Position numbers and translations under genes: made by a program. 64,000 bases of DNA from Butyricimonas sp. Marseille-P3923 (GTDB taxonomy: Bacteria; Bacteroidota; Bacteroidia; Bacteroidales; Marinifilaceae), in the NCBI RefSeq assembly GCF_900184685.1, contig NZ_FXXL01000006.1, positions 186,001 through 250,000 on the forward strand. The letters run 5' to 3'. The stretch's first letter is position 1; each line of letters opens with the position of its first letter. This document shows positions 26,445-34,029 of this stretch, one piece after another. The notes under the pieces are model-generated. The model had not been told where the DNA came from. It was given only the letters and a program-made list of their open reading frames with translations, and made no database searches.

Positions 26445-26597
26445 CTATATCCGTGTAATATTATCTTCTCCCCATACTTCTCTACTTTCAGCTTTCTCTT
26501 CTTCTGTTAATTCTACTTCAACAGAGTTTGGATCTTCTGGTAACTGTGGAAGTTCCTCTTTTGTCCAAGTTTTTTGAGGTTCTAATGTTCTACTCAT
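26445..26597 (-). CDS. Small acidic protein of 50 residues, last gene of the cassette
   Basis: The ATG at 26597 opens MSRTLEPQKTWTKEELPQLP and ends ...NITRI. The stretch LPQLPEDPN recalls the tail of the 63-residue protein upstream (QELPTLPPPENTK). In another frame just past its stop, VETIWLDNKRN resembles the C-terminus of 27613-27978 (VETIWSDNENS), so the region contains a degraded copy of that gene. It may be a remnant rather than a working gene. Confidence 0.45.
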   Translation of the reverse strand: MSRTLEPQKTWTKEELPQLPEDPNSVEVELTEEEKAESREVWGEDNITRI

Positions 26598-26625
26598 AAT
26601 CATTTATTATTTAAATTGTTAATAC

Positions 26626-26865
26626 CTACTTCCTCATAATATGCTGAACTTTACACTCACCTATGCAATATTCATTCTCCTTTAGTCCATGTTCACTAGC
26701 ATATTTATGTGCATCTTCCTCTGTTCTGAAATATATATCATCATATTCAGGATTACTAATAATTTCTCCAAACTCATCAATAAGAGCTATTGTCTTGGTG
26801 AATCCTGCCCATCCCCAGTATGGTTCTTCTCTAATTATTCCATTATCATAGACCCTGTCCTTCAT
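26626..26865 (-). CDS. Small motif-sharing protein A (79 residues)
   Basis: It starts MKDRVYDNGII and ends with the module YFRTEEDAHKYASEHGLKEN EYCI (split here for length). The same module, a hydrophobic-Phe start then T/S-x-EE-x and a GLxEDEY ending, occurs in 26984-27175, 27420-27626 and 28006-28224. No signal or membrane helix is present. I do not recognise the family; four copies within 1.6 kb point to tandem duplication and divergence. Confidence 0.6.
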   Translation of the reverse strand: MKDRVYDNGIIREEPYWGWAGFTKTIALIDEFGEIISNPEYDDIYFRTEEDAHKYASEHGLKENEYCIGECKVQHIMRK

Positions 26866-26983
26866 TAGTTTTATTATTTAATATTGTTGCTCCTGTAGCA
26901 ATAGGAACAAATACATATCTTCCAGTTAAAGCATCCCAAACTCTTTTCACGTGTGGAGTTGTTGATAAATCGTTAAATAATCT

Positions 26984-27175
26984 CTACTTAGTATTTTCTG
27001 GAGGAGGTAATGTAGGAAGTTCCTGTATATAAAACCTCTCTGTATAATCTTCTTTTGATAGATTATGTTCTCTCACATATTCATCAAGTTCTTCCTGAGA
27101 ATCAAAATATAGATACTCTTTTGTAGCTTCAATTACTAGAATTAATCCATAACCAGTCCATTCTTTCATAATCAT
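26984..27175 (-). CDS. Small motif-sharing protein B (63 residues)
   Basis: It contains LYFDSQEELDEYVREHNLSK followed by EDY, the same module as protein A, then a Pro-rich tail QELPTLPPPENTK. The start at 27175 overlaps the upstream gene's stop as ATGA, indicating translational coupling; 27169 is an alternative start. The function is unknown. Confidence 0.6.
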   Translation of the reverse strand: MIMKEWTGYGLILVIEATKEYLYFDSQEELDEYVREHNLSKEDYTERFYIQELPTLPPPENTK

Positions 27176-27366
27176 TTTATTTTATATTTATTGATTATAT
27201 ATCTAATTGCACTAGGAACTAGCAATATTATCCCTAATAGTATAAAACTTAGTCCAGGGTCATACCAAGGGCTGCGATACGGTTCTATATTAATATAAAT
27301 TTTAATGACACCTACAATCATCCCAAATAATATAAGTGCTATTCCTAGTATATTAAGTATTTTCAT
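27172..27366 (-). CDS. Small two-helix membrane protein (64 residues)
   Basis: There are two predicted membrane helices (about 4-24 and 38-56) with a short loop IEPYRSPWYDPG and a basic C-terminal tail NKYKIK. It is translationally coupled to the next gene. The family is not recognised. Confidence 0.6.
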   Translation of the reverse strand: MKILNILGIALILFGMIVGVIKIYINIEPYRSPWYDPGLSFILLGIILLVPSAIRYIINKYKIK

Positions 27367-27419
27367 TAGAATCTCTTTTTAGTTAATTTCTCCTCCATGT
27401 TTCAATGATAAGTGATTCA

Positions 27420-27626
27420 TTAATACTTCCATTCTATAACTTCATACTCATCTTCTTCTAAACCATATTGTTTAGCAAATTCATGGAGATTATCTTCATT
27501 TTTAAAATATATCTGTTTCAACTCTTCGTTTTTCTCTCCACTTAGTAAACCAATTTGAAGATAATATTTTAAATAAGCATATTTCTCATCTGATTCATAT
27601 ACTATTCCATTATCATACACTTTCAT
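27420..27626 (-). CDS. Small motif-sharing protein C (68 residues)
   Basis: MKVYDNGIVYES at the start matches protein A (VYDNGII), so the ATG at 27626 is preferred over 27638. The module IYFKNEDNLHEFAKQYGL then EEDEYEV closes the protein. The gene overlaps the upstream 121-residue gene by 14 nt. The function is unknown. Confidence 0.62.
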   Translation of the reverse strand: MKVYDNGIVYESDEKYAYLKYYLQIGLLSGEKNEELKQIYFKNEDNLHEFAKQYGLEEDEYEVIEWKY

Positions 27627-27978
27627 GGCTGTTTTCATTATCTGACCAAATAGTTTCCACTAACTCATTCGTACTTATCTTATATACTTCAATTCTGTCT
27701 GAATATCCATATATACGATAATTTTCATTTATCGCTATATAGTTATGACTTCCTTCTTGTCCATAATGAATATGATATTCTAATTTACCATACTTCTCTT
27801 CTATCCCGTCTACAGCTTCATTCCATACTTCAACTAAATTACCTTTCTTGTCACGTATTTCTGTATGTTCATCTGCATATCTACACATGGTAATACAATC
27901 ATTAACCATTACAAATATAGGGTCTCCTTCTTCTGGTGGTGGTCCTAATTTAGGTCTTGTAAACTTACCGTAATCCAT
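27613..27978 (-). CDS. Hypothetical protein with Pro-rich N-terminus (121 residues)
   Basis: The soluble protein starts MDYGKFTRPKLGPPPEEGDP and ends VETIWSDNENSHESV. The middle has an alternating hydrophobic pattern suggesting a beta-rich fold (NYIAINENYRIYGYSDRIEV). A decayed relative of its C-terminus lies near 26410-26450. The family is not recognised. Confidence 0.6.
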   Translation of the reverse strand: MDYGKFTRPKLGPPPEEGDPIFVMVNDCITMCRYADEHTEIRDKKGNLVEVWNEAVDGIEEKYGKLEYHIHYGQEGSHNYIAINENYRIYGYSDRIEVYKISTNELVETIWSDNENSHESV

Positions 27979-28005
27979 ATAACTTACCTCTGCTTTTAAG
28001 TGACA

Positions 28006-28224
28006 TTATACATACCAGAAAGCAATCTCATATTCATCTTCTTTTAAACCATTCTCTTTAGCAAAAGCAATAGCTTCTTCTTTGGTTTTAAACATTGGAC
28101 ATTCTAAAGGAGCAGCTACTTCTATTTTCTCTATTTCTCCTACTTCTAATTTAGGTTTGTTTAGTAATTGTATTCCGTATGGTCTATATTCAAATTTATG
28201 ACCTTCTCTCTCATATACAGACAT
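28006..28224 (-). CDS. Small motif-sharing protein D (72 residues)
   Basis: It starts MSVYEREGHKFEYRPYG and ends with MFKTKEEAIAFAKENGLK then EDEYEIAFWYV, the best-preserved form of the module shared with proteins A, B and C. It lies 2 nt after the preceding membrane protein gene. The function is unknown. Confidence 0.62.
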   Translation of the reverse strand: MSVYEREGHKFEYRPYGIQLLNKPKLEVGEIEKIEVAAPLECPMFKTKEEAIAFAKENGLKEDEYEIAFWYV

Positions 28225-28226
28225 AA

Positions 28227-28967
28227 TTATTCATTTTTATCATTTCTTGCATGATGTGTTAGTGATCCCTTTATAGGTGGATAAAATTCTGTACCCATTA
28301 TACAACTTGTAATGTAATTTCTAGCGTCCATTCTATCGCTTGTTTCTTGGGTTGTAATTCCATACTTTATACCCCATTCTGTTAGTGATTGTGCTAACTC
28401 TCTATGCTGGTCTATAAACTCTTTTAGTTCCTTTACTGGTGCAATATCTAACTCATCCAAGAAGGCATTATCACTGTAATAATTAGGATGCAGATACCCA
28501 CGGAAAGGAGGTCTATTTCTTGCCACTTCCCAAGCATCTTGCTCTGACAGGAAACGATTCTCGTAAGGAGAGGCTATTTTCCACCTGAAACGCTCTAGGT
28601 TGTTTATAAAAGAGAACAAGGCTTTCATTGATTCATTATACAAATCTATTGTTGCCTGTTGATGTTCTGCTTTATATTTCGCATCTATCGCCTGTCGCTC
28701 TTCTTCGCTAATCTCATTTTGCCATTCTGTTTCCTTTATCTCTTCATGTTGTTTTACAACGTCTTCTTCATCTAGTACTTTGTCCAAAAACTCACACGTC
28801 TGAATGACTATGATACAAGCTACCACGATCCACACGCAAACAAACAGAACGGCATATCCAAAGTTTGTTGGCTCTATCCACTTCCAAACGAAGAATCCAA
28901 CCCCAAGTATCTCTACAAGTATAACGACAGTATATATCGTTGTAATAAGTTTTTTCTTCTTACTCAT
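28227..28967 (-). CDS. Membrane protein with two N-terminal helices and a charged C-terminal domain (246 residues)
   Basis: Helices at about 8-28 and 35-57 are followed by an acidic helical stretch (DEEDVVKQHEEIKETEWQNE) and a soluble domain with WKIASPYENRFLSEQDAWEV. The first 57 residues would anchor the soluble domain on the cytoplasmic side. It sits in the middle of the cassette with near-zero gaps on the small-protein side. The family is not recognised. Confidence 0.65.
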   Translation of the reverse strand: MSKKKKLITTIYTVVILVEILGVGFFVWKWIEPTNFGYAVLFVCVWIVVACIIVIQTCEFLDKVLDEEDVVKQHEEIKETEWQNEISEEERQAIDAKYKAEHQQATIDLYNESMKALFSFINNLERFRWKIASPYENRFLSEQDAWEVARNRPPFRGYLHPNYYSDNAFLDELDIAPVKELKEFIDQHRELAQSLTEWGIKYGITTQETSDRMDARNYITSCIMGTEFYPPIKGSLTHHARNDKNE

Positions 28968-28974
28968 CTTATCA

Positions 28975-29289
28975 CTATATTATGAATTTATCCAATAGTT
29001 GACTTACTATAATAAGAATCGCAACAGGACTTAACCAGAGTATTAATATTAATCCAATATCTTTCCTACTTTTCTTGATAGAGCGTGATGAAAGCGTGAT
29101 AACAAGAAATGCTAGCATTAAGCCAATCAATGTAATAAACACGTAATTACCAATATCATACCACTTGTCAAAATTAAACATATAGTGTTCAATATTACTA
29201 CAGCTTGTTACCCCTGCCACAAACGCACATATACAATTACTTAAAAGCAACAATATAACATACACTCGTAAATCTTTCCAGTACTTCAT
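28975..29289 (-). CDS. Three-helix membrane protein (104 residues)
   Basis: Predicted helices lie at about 9-27, 47-66 and 78-96, with a basic loop SSRSIKKSRKD. The gene begins 6 nt after the next membrane gene of the cassette. There is no recognisable domain. Confidence 0.6.
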   Translation of the reverse strand: MKYWKDLRVYVILLLLSNCICAFVAGVTSCSNIEHYMFNFDKWYDIGNYVFITLIGLMLAFLVITLSSRSIKKSRKDIGLILILWLSPVAILIIVSQLLDKFII

Positions 29290-29295
29290 ATATTG

Positions 29296-29592
29296 TCATT
29301 TTAGTTGTCCATATATCAACAATTCCTTCACTAACATTCCCAACTTAAATGCGATCATTGGAAACAGGAACAAACAAAAATATAGCAGGCTACTTATCCA
29401 TTGTTTCTTACAAAGGAGGTACAAGCCTACAAGTGTAGTCGCAATGCCTAGTGTCCACCAGTAGATTTTTAATATTACAGTAAGATTAGTAGTGACTTGT
29501 ACAGCAAATAACACTATAAAACTGATAGCCCAGAATGAATAGACTATTTTCCAGTTTAAACAGGCATTCAATATATCTTTATATCTTATCAT
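29296..29592 (-). CDS. Three-helix membrane protein, CLNWKI family (98 residues)
   Basis: It aligns with the C-terminal third of 29958-30614: ACLNWKIVYSFW against VCLNWKIMYVIW, and CKKQWISSLLYF against RKRQWLNTVMFF, both ending near KEL/HEL. Three predicted helices lie at about 15-35, 40-60 and 68-88. It is thus a duplicated membrane module. The function is unknown. Confidence 0.62.
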   Translation of the reverse strand: MIRYKDILNACLNWKIVYSFWAISFIVLFAVQVTTNLTVILKIYWWTLGIATTLVGLYLLCKKQWISSLLYFCLFLFPMIAFKLGMLVKELLIYGQLK

Positions 29593-29613
29593 TTTGAAAA
29601 TGTAATTTGTAAA

Positions 29614-29961
29614 TCACCATATCTTGTGAATAAATGTTTGATTAACCGCAATATCTGATGTGTGGAGGAACATGGTAATACAAAACGCAACAAGTAATAT
29701 TCCCACATTTTTCCATTTTTTCTTGTATAGTTGGTATATAAATGAAGGAATTAACCATATTCCTAAACCTAAATAGAATGATCTTCCATTTATATATAAT
29801 TGCCCCAACTCAAAATCTCCAAATTTAATGACAGGTTTGAAATTAAGCCAATATATTGCATTAGGATCAAATGGAATTGTATTAAACAAGTAAAAAATCA
29901 TGAATAGCAATATGATTGATATTCTAACATCATCTAAACAAGTAAGTAGTATCCGTTTCAT
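29614..29961 (-). CDS. Three-helix membrane protein (115 residues)
   Basis: Predicted helices lie at about 13-30, 58-77 and 82-99. YQLYKKKWKNVGILLVAF resembles the basic-Trp-Asn segment of the CLNWKI module (KKQWISSLLYF), suggesting distant common origin. Its ATG overlaps the preceding stop as ATGA, so it is translationally coupled. The function is unknown. Confidence 0.6.
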   Translation of the reverse strand: MKRILLTCLDDVRISIILLFMIFYLFNTIPFDPNAIYWLNFKPVIKFGDFELGQLYINGRSFYLGLGIWLIPSFIYQLYKKKWKNVGILLVAFCITMFLHTSDIAVNQTFIHKIW

Positions 29962-30614
29962 AACTCATGAATTATAGATATTATTCCTCTAAAACAGATT
30001 GGAATAAAAAACATTACAGTATTTAACCATTGCCTTTTTCGTAACCAATAGCATCCAGATATGGCAAAGACGCAACAACCAATAATCTTTATAATGAATA
30101 ATACTTCTATTATAGAGAAGAATAAATTCCAGTTATTCCGTAGGGTTCCAATTACAAGTAGATAGATGAACCATATTACATACATGATTTTCCAGTTCAA
30201 ACAAACCTGTATTAATCTTTTTTTATCAATTAGTTTCTCTATCATCTCTCTTCCCAATATTAAAAATGGGACAGAAATGATTGATAAACGCAGCATCATC
30301 CCAAATGTTGATTCGTTAATTCTTGGGAAGATTGTGGGGATTAATATTGATAACACGTACAAGCATCCTAAATAATATAGCTGTTTATTACCTTTGGGAA
30401 TGAACTCGCAAGCGATACAATAACAGGAATGGATAAATACTAACACCATAAAAGAGTTGATATTACTTACATATCCTACTCTATTTTTAATCGTCCATAA
30501 ATGATAATCCCAGTAAACAACCAATTCAAATAGCAAGTAACCTATTGTAAGTGCAATCAAAGTCAGAATAAATGCTATTCCTATCTCTTTAAATATCTTT
30601 GTCAATACATCCAT
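29958..30614 (-). CDS. Multi-helix membrane protein (218 residues)
   Basis: About six or seven predicted helices are present, with a last third that is the CLNWKI module also found in the 98-residue protein. A conserved-looking loop FIPKGNKQLYYLG joins helices in the middle. The gene lies 1 nt after the LRR gene. No transporter motif is seen, so the role is open. Confidence 0.62.
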   Translation of the reverse strand: MDVLTKIFKEIGIAFILTLIALTIGYLLFELVVYWDYHLWTIKNRVGYVSNINSFMVLVFIHSCYCIACEFIPKGNKQLYYLGCLYVLSILIPTIFPRINESTFGMMLRLSIISVPFLILGREMIEKLIDKKRLIQVCLNWKIMYVIWFIYLLVIGTLRNNWNLFFSIIEVLFIIKIIGCCVFAISGCYWLRKRQWLNTVMFFIPICFRGIISIIHEL

Positions 30615-30615
30615 G

Positions 30616-31500
30616 TCATTCTTCTATTATTTGTTTAAACTCGCACCACCCCATAGCCTGCCTGTAATCCTTGTAAGAACCAACAGGAACGAACAATTTA
30701 CATTCCATGTAGTTCTTTTTGCCAAATGTATTATCTCTCACGCTAGGAGGTATTTTATTCTTGGAATGTATCTCAATTAAAGAGTTGCAATTACCCAAGG
30801 CAAAATTCCCTAGCTCTTCTAGGCTAGAAGATAAAGTGATCGCAACTAAACTTTCGCAACTCCAAAAAGCAAATTCTTCCACGCAAGTAACCTTATCAGG
30901 AATGATAATCGTACTTAGTTTCTCGCAATGATTGAAAGCATTTTTACAGATACGAGTGACCTTACTAGGGATAGTAACACTTGTAAGACTAGAGCAATTC
31001 TTCAACATTCCAGTCCTTATTTCAGTTAATTTATTTGGCAAAGTGATTGAAGTTAGGCTCCAACAATTCCAAAAAGCGTTAGTACCAATTTCCATGATAC
31101 TATCAGGTAACGTTATTGAAGCCAGCTTGGTACAACCACTAAAAGCCCCCTCGCCAATTCTATATAATCCATTAGAAATAAATATAGATGTTAGGTTCAC
31201 GCAGTTCCAGAAGGCATAGTTGCCAATTCTATCCACGTGGTTAGGTATCGTGACGGTATGTAATTCAAAATTGTTACTAAACATCTTGTTACCAATCACG
31301 ATGGTATCTTTAGAAATCTCTATTGTTTTCTTTAATACCCCTGCTTCTTTCTCGAAGTTAGGAGATAAATCAACGTGAATACCTTCCCTTGTTAATTCTT
31401 CATCAACAAGAGAGGTGTCACGTTTCGTGTCTTCCGTGAAAGATACTGTAAATAGCCTCTTTATTTTGGCTAACCATGAAACAGGCTTTCTGTTTCCCAT
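30616..31500 (-). CDS. BspA-type leucine-rich-repeat protein (294 residues)
   Basis: At least seven LRR_5 (BspA/Treponema) repeats of about 23 residues run from about 75 to 255. Examples are IGNYAFWNCVNLTSIFISNG, IGEGAFSGCTKLASITLPDS and ICKNAFNHCEKLSTIIIPDK. The C-terminus (CKLFVPVGSYKDYRQAMGW) is the usual cap. There is no signal peptide; residues 1-16 are basic and hydrophobic. The family normally mediates binding to proteins. Its place in a membrane-protein cassette suggests a recognition or scaffold part. Confidence 0.85.
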   Translation of the reverse strand: MGNRKPVSWLAKIKRLFTVSFTEDTKRDTSLVDEELTREGIHVDLSPNFEKEAGVLKKTIEISKDTIVIGNKMFSNNFELHTVTIPNHVDRIGNYAFWNCVNLTSIFISNGLYRIGEGAFSGCTKLASITLPDSIMEIGTNAFWNCWSLTSITLPNKLTEIRTGMLKNCSSLTSVTIPSKVTRICKNAFNHCEKLSTIIIPDKVTCVEEFAFWSCESLVAITLSSSLEELGNFALGNCNSLIEIHSKNKIPPSVRDNTFGKKNYMECKLFVPVGSYKDYRQAMGWCEFKQIIEE

Positions 31501-31542
31501 ATTTCAAAAACTTTTGTAAGCACGATTAAATTCTATTTTATA

Positions 31543-32127
31543 TCAAAATCCAATCTTTGGTCTTTCTTGCTGTTGCATGTTACGTTTCATGATTTCCTCT
31601 TTTTGAACATGAATATCGCTTATCACATCATCATAAAGCGACATTACATTAAAAAATCTCTTTTTAAAGACTTTACTATTCTCAATATCCATGGACACGT
31701 CAATAAAATATGAATCATTATAAGTTCTGACTTTAACAAACCTGTATTTAGCATTGACAACCTGTCCCAAAAACAATTTGTCAAAACTATCAAATCGAGT
31801 GTTATACTCGTCATCTTCAATAGGAATAGAAAAATACACCACAAACACATTATCCCTTGGTATTATTTCAAGATGATACTTCAAGTTTTTACGAGTGAAA
31901 TAAAGTTCTCCTTCCTCTTTCTCGTGTTCAAAACCGTTGTCATACAAATAATCACAAATGCGAGATTCCAATTTCTCTTTTGTTAGTTTGGTGTTTGAAA
32001 TCAAGGTATAAATAATTATTGAAGCCAACAATATACATCCCCAAAACCATTCTAATTCTGTTAATTTGAATCCCAGATAAATAGCTAACAAGACTACACT
32101 TGCAAAAAATGGAATATATTCTTTCAT
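31543..32127 (-). CDS. Membrane-anchored protein with a soluble alpha/beta domain (194 residues)
   Basis: Two N-terminal helices (about 5-20 and 26-44) are followed by a soluble domain: LESRICDYLYDNGFEHEKEE, YFTRKNLKYHLEI and VFVVYFSIPIEDDEYN. The pattern recalls YbjN or secretion-chaperone folds but is too weak for a call. It is the first gene after a 263-nt gap with a TATATA-centred palindrome, so it may head a transcript. Confidence 0.6.
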   Translation of the reverse strand: MKEYIPFFASVVLLAIYLGFKLTELEWFWGCILLASIIIYTLISNTKLTKEKLESRICDYLYDNGFEHEKEEGELYFTRKNLKYHLEIIPRDNVFVVYFSIPIEDDEYNTRFDSFDKLFLGQVVNAKYRFVKVRTYNDSYFIDVSMDIENSKVFKKRFFNVMSLYDDVISDIHVQKEEIMKRNMQQQERPKIGF

Positions 32128-32161
32128 ATATCAATCGTTTAATCTAACTGCTTGTAAAAGG

Positions 32162-32215
32162 AAGTGAGTTCTTATCATGATTGGTATATAGCCATTCCAC
32201 GATAATCACTCACTT
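32162..32215. repeat. Imperfect palindrome with TATATAG loop in a gene-free gap
   Basis: The arm AAGTGAGTTCTTATCATG... (32162-32184) pairs with 32192-32215 with few mismatches, around TATATAG. It is placed upstream of the minus-strand gene that starts at 32127. Similar TATATA-centred palindromes occur at 36961-37021 and 37125-37188. A regulator site or hairpin leader is possible. Confidence 0.55.
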
Positions 32216-32390
32216 ACTGGTGATTAATCTTTCCACTTGTTCTCTAAATTCTTACATATTAATATATGTAATCATAAAATACACGCAAAAAAATAAATTC
32301 ATGCTCATTTTAGCGTGTCATTGATTTTATTAATAATTTCATTTTTGTTGTATTGACAAGTATTAAATTCTCTTTCTTGTATTAGTTATT

Positions 32391-34028
32391 TTATTTACAC
32401 CCACATTGTTCCCATAATCCTTCGAGTTGTTTTTCGAGTTCTTTGTCATCTGTAAGGTTATAAGCAACTTGAATATCTTTACAAGCACCCTTTCGGTCTT
32501 TATTACGAGCTTTAAATATTGCCCTATACATATAAGCATAAGCATCCCGTTTAAAATCCTCAGATTTAATAACTTCATCCATATCTTGTATGGCTTTTCT
32601 CCATTCTTCTATATCAGCATAAAGGTATGCTCTAGTTAAATAGTTATCTGGTTGTACGGGATCTATAGCAATCACTCTATTCAAGTCATTTAATGCTTTG
32701 GAATATTCTTGATGATTCCTGTACAATTGAGCTCTATTTAAAAGTCCAGTAGTGTTACTTGGATTACTTTCAATTGCTTTAGAAAAATAATATTGTGCAT
32801 CACTGTTATTATCCATCACGTAAGAAATGATACCCATTGCATTTAACGCTAATTCATCATCTGGATTATTTTCTAATATGTTGGAAAATACAGAGGCAGA
32901 ATATTCTAAATCACCTTCTTGCATGGAAACATAAGCAAAATCTCTAAAATAATTATCAACATTTACAGATATTTTTTTCCTGTATTCATCTAAATTGATA
33001 TTCATGAATTGCCATCCCCTAGAAGTGTAACCATACACAATATCAATATTTTTGAGTTTATTTTTTATTGCTGGAAAAAACACTTTAAATCTTGTGCAAG
33101 AAGCCAAAGGTGTTGGAGTTCCATCGGCTTTATTTACACCAATTGTAGATGATGTTAGATAGTGTTTTATGTCTAGATCTTTATCATGGATTAAAAAACC
33201 TGCATCTTTTTTATTTAATTCACACCATATAACTGCATTAGGAATACTGAGATTGAGATTTGTATATGAAAAATAACCAATGGTCATGTTATTTTTAAAC
33301 TCTAGGGCATGTAACATAATTTCAGCCCCTTGATTTGAAGGTATATTTAAAAGAATAAATTTGTCCCCTCGATTAAAAGAGGAATTATTTTTAACAAAGT
33401 CATTCTTTTTTAGCTGTTCAATTTTATCTTGATCTAATAACACACCAAAGTTAAGATTTTGTCCTCTTGTTTTTTGAAAGGTAGCAACGGCAAAACATTC
33501 TCCTTTGTCATTTAATATGGCACTACCACTACTACCAGGTGAAATTGGTGCTGTAATTTGTACCGTTTGTCCATGTTGTTGATCTTCCCTGTAAGAAGAA
33601 ACAATTCCTTCTGAAACAGTATTTTCCAACCCAAGTGGAGCGCTAATATTATATATTTTTGCACCTTTCTGTGGAGATTTTGTTGCAAATTTCAAAAATG
33701 AATGTTGAGTTTTAGAAGGTTTGATTTTGAATTTTACAATATCCCATTTTTTATCAGAAGCCACAACTTCTTTTATTTCGTGTTCCTTTCCATCAACAGT
33801 TTTTATTATTGCCTTTACCGCACCATCTAGTACATGATAATTCGATATTCCCATTCCTGATGGATCAATAAAGAAACCAGATCCAGAACCTTTAGGTGCT
33901 CCAAATTCATCGTAAGTATATATTGTGAATGTAGCGTTTTCTGTTTCTGATATTATGTCTGATAATTTTTTAGTACACGCTTGTAATAATACCATCGTGA
34001 TACAATTAATAAAAAAAATATATCTCAT
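32391..34028 (-). CDS. Trypsin-like serine protease lipoprotein with TPR repeats (545 residues)
   Basis: The lipobox LLQAC (Cys18) indicates an envelope lipoprotein. An HtrA/S1C-like chymotrypsin fold carries the full triad: His65 (NYHVLD), Asp96 (KWDIVKF) and Ser167 (SPGSSGSA). The C-terminal 170 residues contain about four TPR units (NTTGLLNRAQLYRNHQEYSK, DNYLTRAYLYADIEEWRKAI). There is no PDZ domain. It starts 1 nt after the SH3b-TPR gene, so they form a pair. Likely role: cleaving or sensing a partner in the periplasm. Confidence 0.85.
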   Translation of the reverse strand: MRYIFFINCITMVLLQACTKKLSDIISETENATFTIYTYDEFGAPKGSGSGFFIDPSGMGISNYHVLDGAVKAIIKTVDGKEHEIKEVVASDKKWDIVKFKIKPSKTQHSFLKFATKSPQKGAKIYNISAPLGLENTVSEGIVSSYREDQQHGQTVQITAPISPGSSGSAILNDKGECFAVATFQKTRGQNLNFGVLLDQDKIEQLKKNDFVKNNSSFNRGDKFILLNIPSNQGAEIMLHALEFKNNMTIGYFSYTNLNLSIPNAVIWCELNKKDAGFLIHDKDLDIKHYLTSSTIGVNKADGTPTPLASCTRFKVFFPAIKNKLKNIDIVYGYTSRGWQFMNINLDEYRKKISVNVDNYFRDFAYVSMQEGDLEYSASVFSNILENNPDDELALNAMGIISYVMDNNSDAQYYFSKAIESNPSNTTGLLNRAQLYRNHQEYSKALNDLNRVIAIDPVQPDNYLTRAYLYADIEEWRKAIQDMDEVIKSEDFKRDAYAYMYRAIFKARNKDRKGACKDIQVAYNLTDDKELEKQLEGLWEQCGCK

Positions 34029-34029
34029 A

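Noticed and set aside
30719-31219. Plus-strand frames opposite the LRR gene
   Set aside because: Their repeats only mirror the LRR codons of the minus strand.
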